DNA from: Pigoraptor vietnamica
Lineage: Eukaryota > Opisthokonta > Filasterea
NCBI GenBank assembly: GCA_943704525.1
Contig: CALSCQ010001143.1
Span: forward strand, 1-28,168
Length of the DNA: 28,168 nt
Direction: 5' to 3'
Below, piece by piece: positions 8,413 through 17,841 of this stretch. The translations under genes were made by a program, and so were the position numbers. Position 1 is the first letter of the stretch. Every line of letters begins with the position of its first letter. The notes beneath the pieces are model-generated. The model worked only from the letters and a program-made list of their open reading frames with translations. It ran no database searches and was not told the origin of the DNA.

Positions 8413-11400
8413 TTATCGCACTGCCTTTCCCTTTCCCTCCTTCTTCTGCCGCTTCACTGGCGGGTCTTCCGAATCGACCTCCGCTGCGCGCGCGCACTTG
8501 ACATGCGCGGGTCCCATCGGAACGTCACGGTTCCCCGGCTGCACGGTGCCGTCGCCTTCGCCACCCACGGCGAGCCCCGGGATGCAGGGTTGCACAAGCT
8601 GCATTGTCAGCTTGGCGTGCTGCACGTCCGAGTCGTCCACACGCAGCCGCACAATAACGCGGTCAAACAATGCGATCGCCACCGAACCGTCCGCACGGCG
8701 CAGGCAGTCCTTGTCGCCGTCGAACGTGAGCGAGTGCTCGCCAGACGCGGCCGCTTCGTCGATAAAGACGGGCGACTCTATGCCGAACTTTGGCACAAAC
8801 ACGAGAACGGCGTTCTTCTTCACGCGGAAGATGTAGCCCTCCTCGTCGATCGCGTGCTGGCGAAAAAACAGCAGCGCGTGGATGCGGCCGCTCTCGCGCG
8901 ACGCGTACTGGGCCATGCGGTGGCGGTGGTTCATGGTGTCGCACCTGCGTTCGCCGAGTGTGAGCAAGCGAGTGCTCCCATCCGATTGACGAACTGGCGA
9001 GTGCTGTGAAAGAGGAGAGAGAATCGCCAGCGTTTCGAGATTCCAAAGTGTGTCGGTGAAAACACAAAGGGCCAAACGACGGACAGAAGCGCAGACGCAC
9101 CGTCGCTGCACAGCGTTTGTCTCGAGCAGCTGCGCGGGGAGCGGCTCGACACCGAGGGACGCCGCCAGGAGCCTGTGCACCATCACGTCCGCATAGCTGC
9201 GACGACAGAGAAAGGCGTGAAGGGACGAGGATGAGAAAAGGGGTTTGAAAAGCATGTGGGAACAAGAAAAGAGGATCTTGCGGGACACGCGAAAACGAGA
9301 GTCGGGACAAACGAGGCACGGCGTGCGCATATTATAATGCGTCACCACCCGTTTCTGCACGTGTGCGGCAAACCCACCGACGGATGGGCGAGGTGAAGTG
9401 CGTGTAAATGGGACACGCAAGGCCGTAGTGCAGGAAATCGCGCTCCGGCAAGCTGCCCGAGCAGAAGTACACCGCCTGCGACGGCAGAGGGGCCGGGTCA
9501 GAAAGGGCCGTCAAAACACGTTCGGGGTATTCGACGCCTCAGTGACAGCCCTAGCCCATCAGAGCCCTTCAGACAACTACAAAATGGCTTACGGCTTACA
9601 GTGAATATGCGCCAAAGGTAAGAACCGGCGCACAAAGCTCAATACGCCAAGGGATGTGCGCGACACGCGCAGGAAGCGATGCCACTACCTCCTCCTTCCG
9701 CCGGTCACATGCCCACCTGCATCATGGAGCGCGTGGCCATCATGCGGATGAGCGTGTTGAAGTAGGGCTCGCCGGGCACTTCGGCGGCGTCGAGGGACAC
9801 CGCGAGGGCCTTGGCGTCGTTCGTTGCAATCGAAATGCCCTTGTGAGACGCAGCGCGGATCAACGGGTCAAACGCCGTCTGCTGCGGGGAGGGGTGTCTT
9901 GGACGGACGAGGGAAATGAGCTTCAATGCACACGTGCGACGGCGCAGGAGTGCTTGTGGGGCAGGGTCGAACTCTAAATGCACGTGCGCATGCACGCGAT
10001 TGCTAGTGCCCGTAGGGTACATCGGTGACAAAAGGAATTCACAACACTCTTGCACTGGCCGGTGCAAACCATAACAAATCAACAGTGCGCGTGCGTACGA
10101 TGCGCGACGCCCCACCTCCTGAGCACGCTGCACTGCGGGTAATGGCGAAAGATCTCCGCGGCGACCGTGACGTTCGCGAGGAGCATAAACTCCTCGACCA
10201 TCGAATTTGTCTCGCGCATTTCTTTCGACGTGACATCCGTTGGATTGTGCGTCTCGGCGTCCAGCTCAAAGCGCACCTGCGAGGCAATAGATCAGTCGCC
10301 GAAAGACGCGCCCACGTCAGTGGAGCTACCACAAGCGAACGGCTTGCAATCACAAAGGGGGTGCCAACAACAAACGGCCAAGTGACGCCCACAGCACTGC
10401 CGCAACAGAGCACAGCGCCAATCACAGAAAGAGGTCACACGCGCACCTCCGGCGAGCTGAGCGTGAGCGCGCCCTTGTCAATCCTCCGCTGCTTGAGTAT
10501 CTTGGCGACGGCATTGAGGCGTCGGAGTCCCTGCGTGACGTCATCCACCCGCGACGCGTCATCGATGCGCATCTGCGCCTCCTCGTACGTCATGGCCGCG
10601 CGCGACCGAATGACCGACTTCGTGAACCGCGTCGACACCACGTGCGCGTCCGGCGTCATCTCCCACAGGACGCTGAAGGCAAAGCGCTCGACGTTCCCCA
10701 TCAGCGAGCAAAGGTTCGTCCCGAGGAGTTCGGGGAGCATGTCGATTCGCTTCTCGGTCAGGTAGACCGTGGTGCCGCGGTCGGCCGCCTCGGCGTCGAT
10801 GGCCGTTGCGGGCTTGACAAAGTGCGTCACGTCCGCAATGTGGACGCCCACCTGGCGTGAGGGGAAACAGGGCGTTAGTGCCGGGCGAATTTGAATTCGA
10901 ACAGAGATGAAGAGTGTTCACAATGTGTGTGTGTGTGAGAGGAGAGCCAATGCACGCTGTGTGCGCGAAGATGTGTGCGAGTGCGCCTCTTCGCTTGCAC
11001 GCCTACGCCACTGCGCGCGTGCGAATGAGCGCGAGTGAACCGACCTCGTAGTTTCCGTTCGGGAGTGGCATGCAGTGGAGCGCATCGTCAATGTCCGTAC
11101 ATCCGGGCGGGTCCACGGAACAAATGTCGCGGTCGGTGAAGTCCGCACGTGCCGCCCTGCGCGTGCATGCTTCGATGATGACCTCAAGGCACACACAACA
11201 GGAATATGCCACGCAGAGCTAATTCCCAATAACCCGCGCTCAACCCACTATCGCACAGCGTGCATCCACGCACAGCGACAGAATAGCGCGCACCTGTCGG
11301 CGTCCGTGATGATCCACGGCATCCGGGGGAGGCACGCGAGCACCTTTGGCGGGAAAGCGTGGTGCGGCACGTCGTGTTCGATGAGCAGCACTTCGCTCTC

Positions 11401-14400
11401 CGTCGCCTTGTCGCCGATCGGGCCAAGCGATCGCACAAAATGGCCGTGGGGGTACCTGCGTACGACAGCACGCAGTTCAGTGCGAAGCAGCGGTGGATGT
11501 GCGCTGTTATCTAGTACAAGCACGCAGTCGAAAACAGAACCTGCATGCCAACAACCGCAAATACCGCGAAAAGAGATTGTCTCTAAACTAACAAACAAAC
11601 AAACAAAAAGGACCAGGATTGCGCCCTGACATAGAAAAGAATACGGACCCTGGGATTACACAGAAAAGAGAGGCGCCTACGCACTTTGAGTTCCGCGACC
11701 ACCCATCAATGGCAACGACGAGGCGCATCCCAGCTAGTTCGGTGCCCTGGCGCGTCTGGATGCGAATGCGGGGCACGCGACGCTCCGCGGGGATGAAGAG
11801 CCAGCGGCGCAGCTCTGGGAGTGTGGCACATGCGAGAGAAATCGCATAAATGTCGATATCACGAGCAAATACGAATACAAGAACCTCACACTGCCGCTAC
11901 AAACATCCACACAACAGGCCAAACTTCTTTAGCAAGAGACCCGGCACAGCGCGTAAGTCACAAAGCACGCATTGCAACGCGCGCCTCCTCACCGCCGTCC
12001 CCCTCGGCGTCCCCGTCGTCTGTTTCAATGCGCGCGTGCTCAGCGGGCGACGCAAGCAGCATCCCGCAGTACGGCCGCCAGTTCCGCCGAACAATCCCCA
12101 CCACGCGCCCGGTCGGCCGCGGGTCCTCCGCCCCAATCGCCTCCGCCTTCCGCTTCCCTGCAAGCGCGCGCCCTCCAAGACCACCGACAAGCGTGTTCGG
12201 CGGCGGCGGCTCTGGGCGATACGCCTTCTCCTTCGGCTTGGTCGCCGCGTCCCCTCCCGCGGCACCTCCAGCCGCGCCGGTGTCTGCGGAAGCCTCCGCC
12301 GTGGCGACGTCCACCGCGTCGTCCAGCACAATGTCCGTTGGGCGCACCCACTGCTCGCGGGGCAGAATTTCGACGGCGACGACATCGCCCTGGACGGCGC
12401 GGTTCATGGCGAGGAACCCTTGCACGAGCACGGGGCGGTCAAAGGCAGACGTCATCAGCGAGGCCTCGCTCGGGTTGTCGCGGTTCACCTGCGGCGCGCA
12501 AGTGCATCAGAAGTGCGTCAGAACGCGCGGCCGTCGCGGCCTCCATATATTGCATCCGTTAAGAGGTCAGATGAGTAGTGGGTCCGAGGGACAAACGCAA
12601 CGCGGCAAGGAAAGCCGAGGGCCAGTTAAAGAAACAAGGGAGAGGTTGCGAGCACTGTAGCGGGCAGTGAAGAGCGCACTGAAGAGGGAATGCACGACTG
12701 GCGCACACACATCGAAAGCACGGCAGCAGATCGCGACACACACCTGCAGCGTGCCCTGGTACAATCGGCCCGCCTTCACTCCCGCCTGGATCGCAGACAA
12801 GGGAAGGTGCTCCGGGCACGCGACGTCCGACCGGTACTGCGGGTCGTCCCACGTCGCCCCACCGCCCAACGCGAGCAGATCAACCTGCGTGTGTGCGCGA
12901 GAGTGAGTGTGAGTGTGACTGTGCGTGCGGGGTATTGATTTGCAACGTAGAGGAACAACGATAATGTTCCGTCTCCAAGCAAGCTACAACACACAGAGCG
13001 TTCTCAAACGCACTCTGATAAACAAACACAACGGCGAGCAAGAAGCAACGCGTGCACACCAGTTCGGGCGTGGCCACGTGACCGCGCGCGTAGTCTGCGA
13101 CTGAAACCGCAAGAATGTCAAAGTGCTCGCGCGCCTTCGCCCGATTGTCCCTGTCGTCCGTCAGAAGGAGGACGTGGCAGCGCACGTCCGCGCCCTCGTT
13201 CACGTGGCGGTTGTACCTGAACCACGCGCGCGTCAGCAAACGACATCGCATAATGATCTGCGGTAGCGACAATTTGCGCGCGCTCTCTCTCTGACAGTCA
13301 AGAGCACGCAGGGACGATCCCCGCGAGACAGTCTCGCGTGATCGTTGGCCCTCTAACTCTCACACCATCAACTATCACCTGGAACACATTCCCACACACG
13401 CACACCATAGAAGACTCCAAGAACACACGAGAGTCAATAAGTTGAAGAATGGTTTGCTCGTCTAAAAACCGGCATAAAAGCATCCTTACGCACGAGAGTG
13501 CAAGCACGCTCCCCCTCCTCTAGCGCACACACGTAAAGTCTCGCCAAATAGGCACGCACCATGCTGCCGCAGTGCGAATGGCGCGGTCGTTGCGGTCATT
13601 CGGCGACTCTCCCTCCTCACGTTCAACGTATGTTTCCCTGCGCACGGCCCATTTGCGTCCAGTGCGTCAGATAACAAACCAAAACACAAAAAAGAGAAAG
13701 AAAGAAAAAAGCAGCCTCAACGCCAGAGCGGAATGCTGTAATGCCGGTGTGGGCCCCCTACTTCGCAAGAGTCAAAAAGAGTGGAAAGAAGCCACGTCTT
13801 TCGCAGTAAATTACCTGTGGTGTTCGTTTGAAAACACAAAGAAGCGCTTCGTAGTGTCGGAAATGACCGCGCGGATGCGATTGTACGCGGGTACACTCCG
13901 GTGGCGGACCTGTCAAGGCATTGCCGCCGTATCAGCCAGAGTCCCAGCTCGCACGCAAGCCAGTCGAACTCAGACGCACGCGCGCACACACACACACATA
14001 CATTCACACTCACAGACACAGATAGCGATATACAACGGCCAAAATGCACCGTGGATAAAGACCACATACACACCTCTTCGAGGACAGTCTGCAACACGAT
14101 CGCGTTCTTCACTGCCGCGTGCTCAAGCACGTCCTGGAATTTGAAGCAATTTAGTCACGGGGACAGGGGACGCAGGGAGTATTTGTGTGTGTGTGTGTGT
14201 GTGTGTGTGAGTGTACGGTATGTGTGTGAGTGTACGGTATGTGCGCGTGTGTGTGTGCCCGCGCGTGCGTGCGTGTGTGACCTGTGTGTGTGTGTGTATG
14301 TGTGTGTGTGTGTGTCTGCATGATGTGAGTCCCAGAAGGGCCATCCCAGTGCAGGGTAGTGAGTCTGTTCGGCCACTCTGCACACGACACACACACCATC

Positions 14401-14769
14401 TGATGGAGGACGACATTCGCGTCGGGCACAATGTAGTGCGGCCCAATCGCCGTCTCCGACTGCACGTCGTCGGATGTGATGTCGCTGTTGAGATAGAGGA
14501 CGTCGGCGTTTGCGGGGCGGAGGTCCAGGACGGGATCTGCTCGACACAGGGGCTCAGCAGTCGCACAAGGTGCTTCTCTGCGCCGCTCCAGACAGCGACG
14601 CCACACACGCAGGTACAGACGCACACGCATGACATACGCTCTCTTCAACTCAAAGGCACACAACTTGACAATCTCACCTTTGTGTTGGCAGATCGTGCAC
14701 CGCTGTGAACCGCACCACACGTCGTCTCGGAGGTAGTGTTCGCGCACGACAGTGAGAACACCGCCCTAC

Positions 14770-14802
<33 letters not shown>

Positions 14803-14898
14803 GGACACAGGTTGAGTTGTCGCCAGTGTAACAGTTCTATGATCCCTTCCGTTACTCACCTTGCGCGTCTTCTTAACGAAGCTCTTTGACTTGAGCAT
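8413..14898 (-). CDS. DIS3: Exosome ribonuclease DIS3/RRP44 (PIN + RNB), complete, 18 exons
   Basis: Catalytic subunit of the RNA exosome, combining PIN endonuclease and RNB 3'-5' exonuclease. Exons in gene order: 14898-14860, 14765-14678, 14575-14397, 14133-14074, 13909-13815, 13637-13560, 13216-13060, 12884-12744, 12488-11993, 11814-11685, 11455-11294, 11156-11045, 10851-10447, 10276-10109, 9881-9717, 9475-9378, 9196-9101, 8944-8413. Phases close to 1066 aa. It starts [13 protein letters not shown]. The CR3 cysteines are C31, C36, C39. PIN acidic residues D94, E122, D171 and D201 are present. The RNB motif [16 protein letters not shown] carries D565/D566. Further blocks are [34 protein letters not shown] and [18 protein letters not shown], then an S1 domain and a basic tail (PPVKRQKK). 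An Ala/Gly/Pro-rich insert lies in exon 9. The start of exon 3 and the exon 14/15 junction are the least certain boundaries. Confidence 0.95.
14184..14316 (+). repeat. GT microsatellite with embedded 18-bp duplication, DIS3 intron 3
   Basis: A (GT)n run from 14184 is followed by two copies of a GTGAGTGTACGGTATGTG unit and further GT-rich sequence to about 14316. It lies in the intron between 14134 and 14396. In the sense of DIS3 the array reads CA, the opposite of most dinucleotide arrays in this window. Confidence 0.85.
14769..14801 (+). repeat. CA microsatellite in DIS3 intron 1
   Basis: A nearly pure (CA)n array whose edge is at the acceptor of exon 2 (AG at 14767-14766 on the minus strand). 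In gene sense it is a (GT)n run directly before the splice acceptor, where a polypyrimidine tract would be expected. Confidence 0.85.
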
Positions 14899-15250
14899 TC
14901 TCGCGGACGGCCACTCTGCGACCGCACACACGCGCACACTCGGACAAGCTATTCCCTATAACTCAAAAGTGCCCTTCCTCCCTCATGTCAGCTTCACGTG
15001 CTGCTCGACAGTAACAGCTCACGTGGCGCCAGGTAACAGCGCTCGTTTTGAATTGGACGACTGATGAAAATGGGTATGAAATTGAGCGATTTTCAAATAA
15101 ATGCGCCGAAGCACACACACACACACACACACACTTCTCTCACTTTCTCGCTCTCTCTCTCACTCACAGAGGCTTCGTGGTTATTTCTCTGCGTCCAAAG
15201 CGAACGAACCGTGCTTGCGTCGCATGCGTGCCGAGCGGCGCCTCTCCACC
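14899..15250. promoter_or_regulatory. Divergent promoter DIS3 / mL58-like with paired CACGTG boxes
   Basis: The 352 bp between two start codons on opposite strands must serve both genes. It holds two CACGTG palindromes at 14995-15000 and 15020-15025, 25 bp apart, typical E-box/G-box sites for bHLH or bZIP factors. A CA array at about 15112-15134 and a CT-rich stretch sit closer to the + strand gene. That the boxes act as sites is inference from position. Confidence 0.55.
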
Positions 15251-16211
15251 ATGTCGCTTGTGCGCTTGCGTATTGCCTCCGTCGCCCTCGTGCCGCGGCG
15301 ATCGCTCTCCGCACTCGCGGCAAAAGCGTCCAAAGACCTCAAATCGCAGCCACAGAAGGGCGCGGGCGCGGGTGCGGGCGCGACGAGTGCCGCTGCATCT
15401 GCCGCTGGCACGCCCGCGACGCAGAATTCGCCAGCGCCAGGGAGCGAAGCGGCTCTGAAGGCGCTGCAGCAGTATTTTGCGGAGGAGGAGCGCGTGGACG
15501 AGCGTGTGCCGCACGTGTTCTCCGCACGCGCCAATGCGTACGTGGTGTACCATCCGAACAAGCCTGCGCCTGCCGTGGGCACTCTAATCGCCCGCCACGA
15601 CCTCACCAAGACACTCTCGCCAAAGCAACTCGCGGAGGCACGCGAGCTGCGCTTGAACGGCTGGTCCGTCGACAAGCTCGCAAAAAAGTGGGTGCTGCTG
15701 TGCGATGGCGTGTTGCGTGCGATGGCGTGTTGCGTGCGACGGCGTGTTGCGTGTGACTGTGTGTTGCGTGTGACGGCGTGCTGCGTGTGACGGCGTGGTG
15801 TTGTGTGGAGCGGCGTCTGTGCATCGGTTCGCTTGTGCAACCGCCTTTCGCACTGCGTGTGCGCGGGTGCGTATGTGTGCGTGTGTGCGCACTCGTGCTA
15901 GCAATTGTCGCTTCAGGGGCCGATGGGCCTCTGGTGTTTCTTGGCCGTCGCACTCTCCCGCTGCCGTCTTCATCGCCTTGGGGGGGGGGGGGGGGGGGGG
16001 GGGGATCTGATTTTAGCGGGCTCTTACACCACTTTTCCACTCTCTTTGTCCAGGTACGAAGTGCATCCCAACCAAATTATGGAGCTCGTGAACATGCGGA
16101 AGCTGCTTCGCATCAAGGTCGGCGCTGTGTGTCTGGCGTGTGCCGTTTGCATTGTGTGTGCAAGCGTGTGCTCCTTTGCCATGATCAGTCGTCGCGCGCG
16201 TACTGCCTGCG

Positions 16212-16276
<65 letters not shown>

Positions 16277-16575
16277 GTGTGTGTGTGTGCGCGTGTGTGT
16301 GTGTGCATGCGTGTGTGTGTGCGTGTGTGTGCGTGTGCGTTTGCGTGTGTGCATTCCTGCCCATGGAGCCCTTGTTTGTCATGGATGCAGCCGCGCTAAA
16401 TGCATGCGTGAGTGGAAGCGTCTTTAGTTTCGTGCTCACTGCACCCCCATTCAAAGCCTACCGCCCAATCTCGCCACACGCATATCTTGCTTTTCCCTTT
16501 TTGTAGGAGCGCGAAGCGTACTTTGCCGCAACGGAGGGGGGCGCGCAACCGTCCAATGCGAAGTCGTCGCAGTAG
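15251..16575 (+). CDS. Mitochondrial ribosomal protein, mL58/MRP-L20-like (putative)
   Basis: Three exons, 15251-15687, 16054-16117 and 16507-16575, join in phase to give 189 aa. The N-terminus [19 protein letters not shown] is Arg-rich without acidic residues, as expected for a mitochondrial presequence. An Ala/Gly-rich linker follows. The conserved block [18 protein letters not shown] then [18 protein letters not shown] resembles the fungal MRP-L20 (mL58) motif, in which ELR-x-W/T-xxxLAKKF-xxxP is shared. The C-terminus is short and polar. An ATG at 15221 in the same frame is a possible earlier start. The second donor is GTCGGC. Intron 1 carries a 17-bp minisatellite and a 25-G tract; intron 2 a long GT array. 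Family assignment rests on motif resemblance only. Confidence 0.7.
15701..15802 (+). repeat. 17-bp minisatellite in intron 1 of the mL58-like gene
   Basis: About six units with consensus TGCGACGGCGTGTTGCG begin 13 bp after the donor at 15688 and vary at a few positions. Purely intronic. Confidence 0.85.
15980..16004 (+). repeat. 25-nt G homopolymer in intron
   Basis: An uninterrupted run of 25 G on the sense strand of intron 1 of the mL58-like gene, about 50 bp before the acceptor at 16052-16053. Confidence 0.95.
16209..16345 (+). repeat. GT microsatellite in intron 2 of the mL58-like gene
   Basis: A (GT)n array of more than 50 bp, then GT interrupted by GC steps, in sense orientation. It produces spurious Cys-Val and His-Thr reading frames on both strands. 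Confidence 0.95.
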
Positions 16576-17105
16576 TGTCGTGCGCGTGTGCGTGGCGGGA
16601 GCGTGCGTCGCGTGTGCGTAGTGTGCTAGCAAATAATGCATTTACTGCCGTCTCCTTTCTGCCTCTGATTCCGTGTGTGTACGCGTGCGTGCAATGCGTG
16701 TGTGCATGCGTATCTGTGAACGTCGTGTTGTCGGCCCACGCGTCGTACTTTCACGCCTTGACCTATCCGCCGACCGCCTGTCGCAAACGCGTTTGAGATA
16801 GTGCGAATTATTGGCAAAGTCCCCTCGCGTGCGAGGATATGAATTGCTTGGGTCGACCTCCGAACACGGCATTTGAGAAGCGGACGAAGACGTGTGTGTG
16901 CGCGAAGTGTACATTCTGTGTGTGCGTACGTTGCCGTTGATGTTCTCTACGCGTGTAGCGCGTATGACGGCGTGTCGCTGATCAACGTGGCACGGCGCAA
17001 CTCGAGTGTCCGTGCGTAGGCCAGAGGAGACGTTCCCGTGTGTGCGTTGTGTCACTGCATTCACGCGAATCGTTGTGAACTTACACACGCTCTACTGTCG
17101 CGCCT
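16576..17105. other. Convergent intergenic spacer
   Basis: Spacer of 530 bp between the stops of the mL58-like gene (+) and ECM15 (-). It contains an AATAAT at about 16631 that could be the poly(A) signal of the former, and GT-rich sequence. No frame here has a recognisable product. Confidence 0.4.
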
Positions 17106-17322
17106 TTACTGCTCCTTCGACGCCACCCTCATCTTATCCTGCACGCTCGCAATCTTGTATTCCATCGAGTCCTCGCGGTCCGTCCGTGTTCCCACCTTAA
17201 TGGTCGTGTTGATGCGGGGGATGCCCATTGCGTGCACGGCCTGAGAAGGGCACGTCACTCAGGAATGGTCCCAGTGGAAAGACACTCTACGCACAAGCAC
17301 GCACGCGCACACACACCAGCAG

Positions 17323-17353
<31 letters not shown>

Positions 17354-17525
17354 CAGCACATACAAGCAGACCACGCACACGCACAAGCACACGCACACAC
17401 ACACACACACACCAGCACATACAAGCACACACGCACACGCATCACACGTATGCCAGCGCAGATACACACATGGTCACGCCACACACACACACATACGAAA
17501 CCACACTTACTCGCTCCACGTTCGG

Positions 17526-17562
<37 letters not shown>

Positions 17563-17841
17563 GCGCGCGAGGGAGACAGCGATGAAAACTAGCAATGCTT
17601 TGGCGACTTCGCACAAGCGCATGTATGCAGTACAACCGTTACGAACACGCACCTCATGACAGCGCTTGATTGCCGCGAACACGTCGTCCCACTCCCCCTC
17701 GACGTTCGTGCCGTACGCGTGCAGCTGAGTCTTCAGGTTGAACTCTTCCGTGAGAATGCGCTGGCACTCGGCGATTTCGCGGGACATCGAGAGGCTCTTC
17801 CCGCTGATGGGCACAAGGCACAAGTCCACTATGACCTTCAT
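17106..17841 (-). CDS. ECM15: ECM15 / UPF0045 (MTH1187 family) thiamine-binding-like protein
   Basis: Small cytosolic protein of the UPF0045 family (yeast Ecm15, archaeal MTH1187), an oligomeric ferredoxin-like fold for which bacterial members bind thiamine or HMP. Exon 1 is 17841-17653 and exon 2 is 17240-17106, both phase 0, giving 107 aa, the usual family length. MKVIVDLCLVPIS opens strand 1. Then come REIAECQRIL, the family hallmark LHAYGTNVEGEWDDVFAAIKRCHE, and in exon 2 MGIPRINTTIKVGTRTDRE, which carries the conserved IKxGTRxD. I chose the ATG at 17841 because it aligns with the family start. The 412-bp intron is packed with CA/GT arrays. In the cell its role may concern vitamin B1 precursors; in eukaryotes this is not settled. 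Confidence 0.93.
17290..17565 (+). repeat. CA-rich microsatellite cluster in the ECM15 intron
   Basis: Several (CA)n blocks (near 17328-17352, 17392-17412 and 17528-17560) alternate with longer repeats of the type CACCAGCACATACAAGCA, which occurs twice (near 17352 and 17411). In ECM15 sense the strand reads GT. Confidence 0.9.

Noticed and set aside
8164-9009. 281-codon + strand open frame
   Set aside because: It lies antisense to the last exons of DIS3, whose S1 domain and stop are clear; it has no domain and is a shadow of GC-rich coding sequence.
11821-12660. 279-codon + strand Ala/Pro/Ser-rich frame
   Set aside because: Antisense to DIS3 exons 9 and 10; low complexity mirrors the Ala/Gly-rich insert.
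14123-14747. Long frames with His-Thr and Val-Cys repeats
   Set aside because: They are translations of GT/CA microsatellites in DIS3 introns; only the part at 14397-14575 is true coding sequence.
16013-16506. Cys-Val repeat and His-Thr repeat proteins
   Set aside because: Products of the (GT)n array in intron 2 of the mL58-like gene on both strands.
17290-17565. CRISPR-like direct repeats
   Set aside because: The repeats are interspersed CA microsatellites in a eukaryotic intron, without regular spacers or cas genes.
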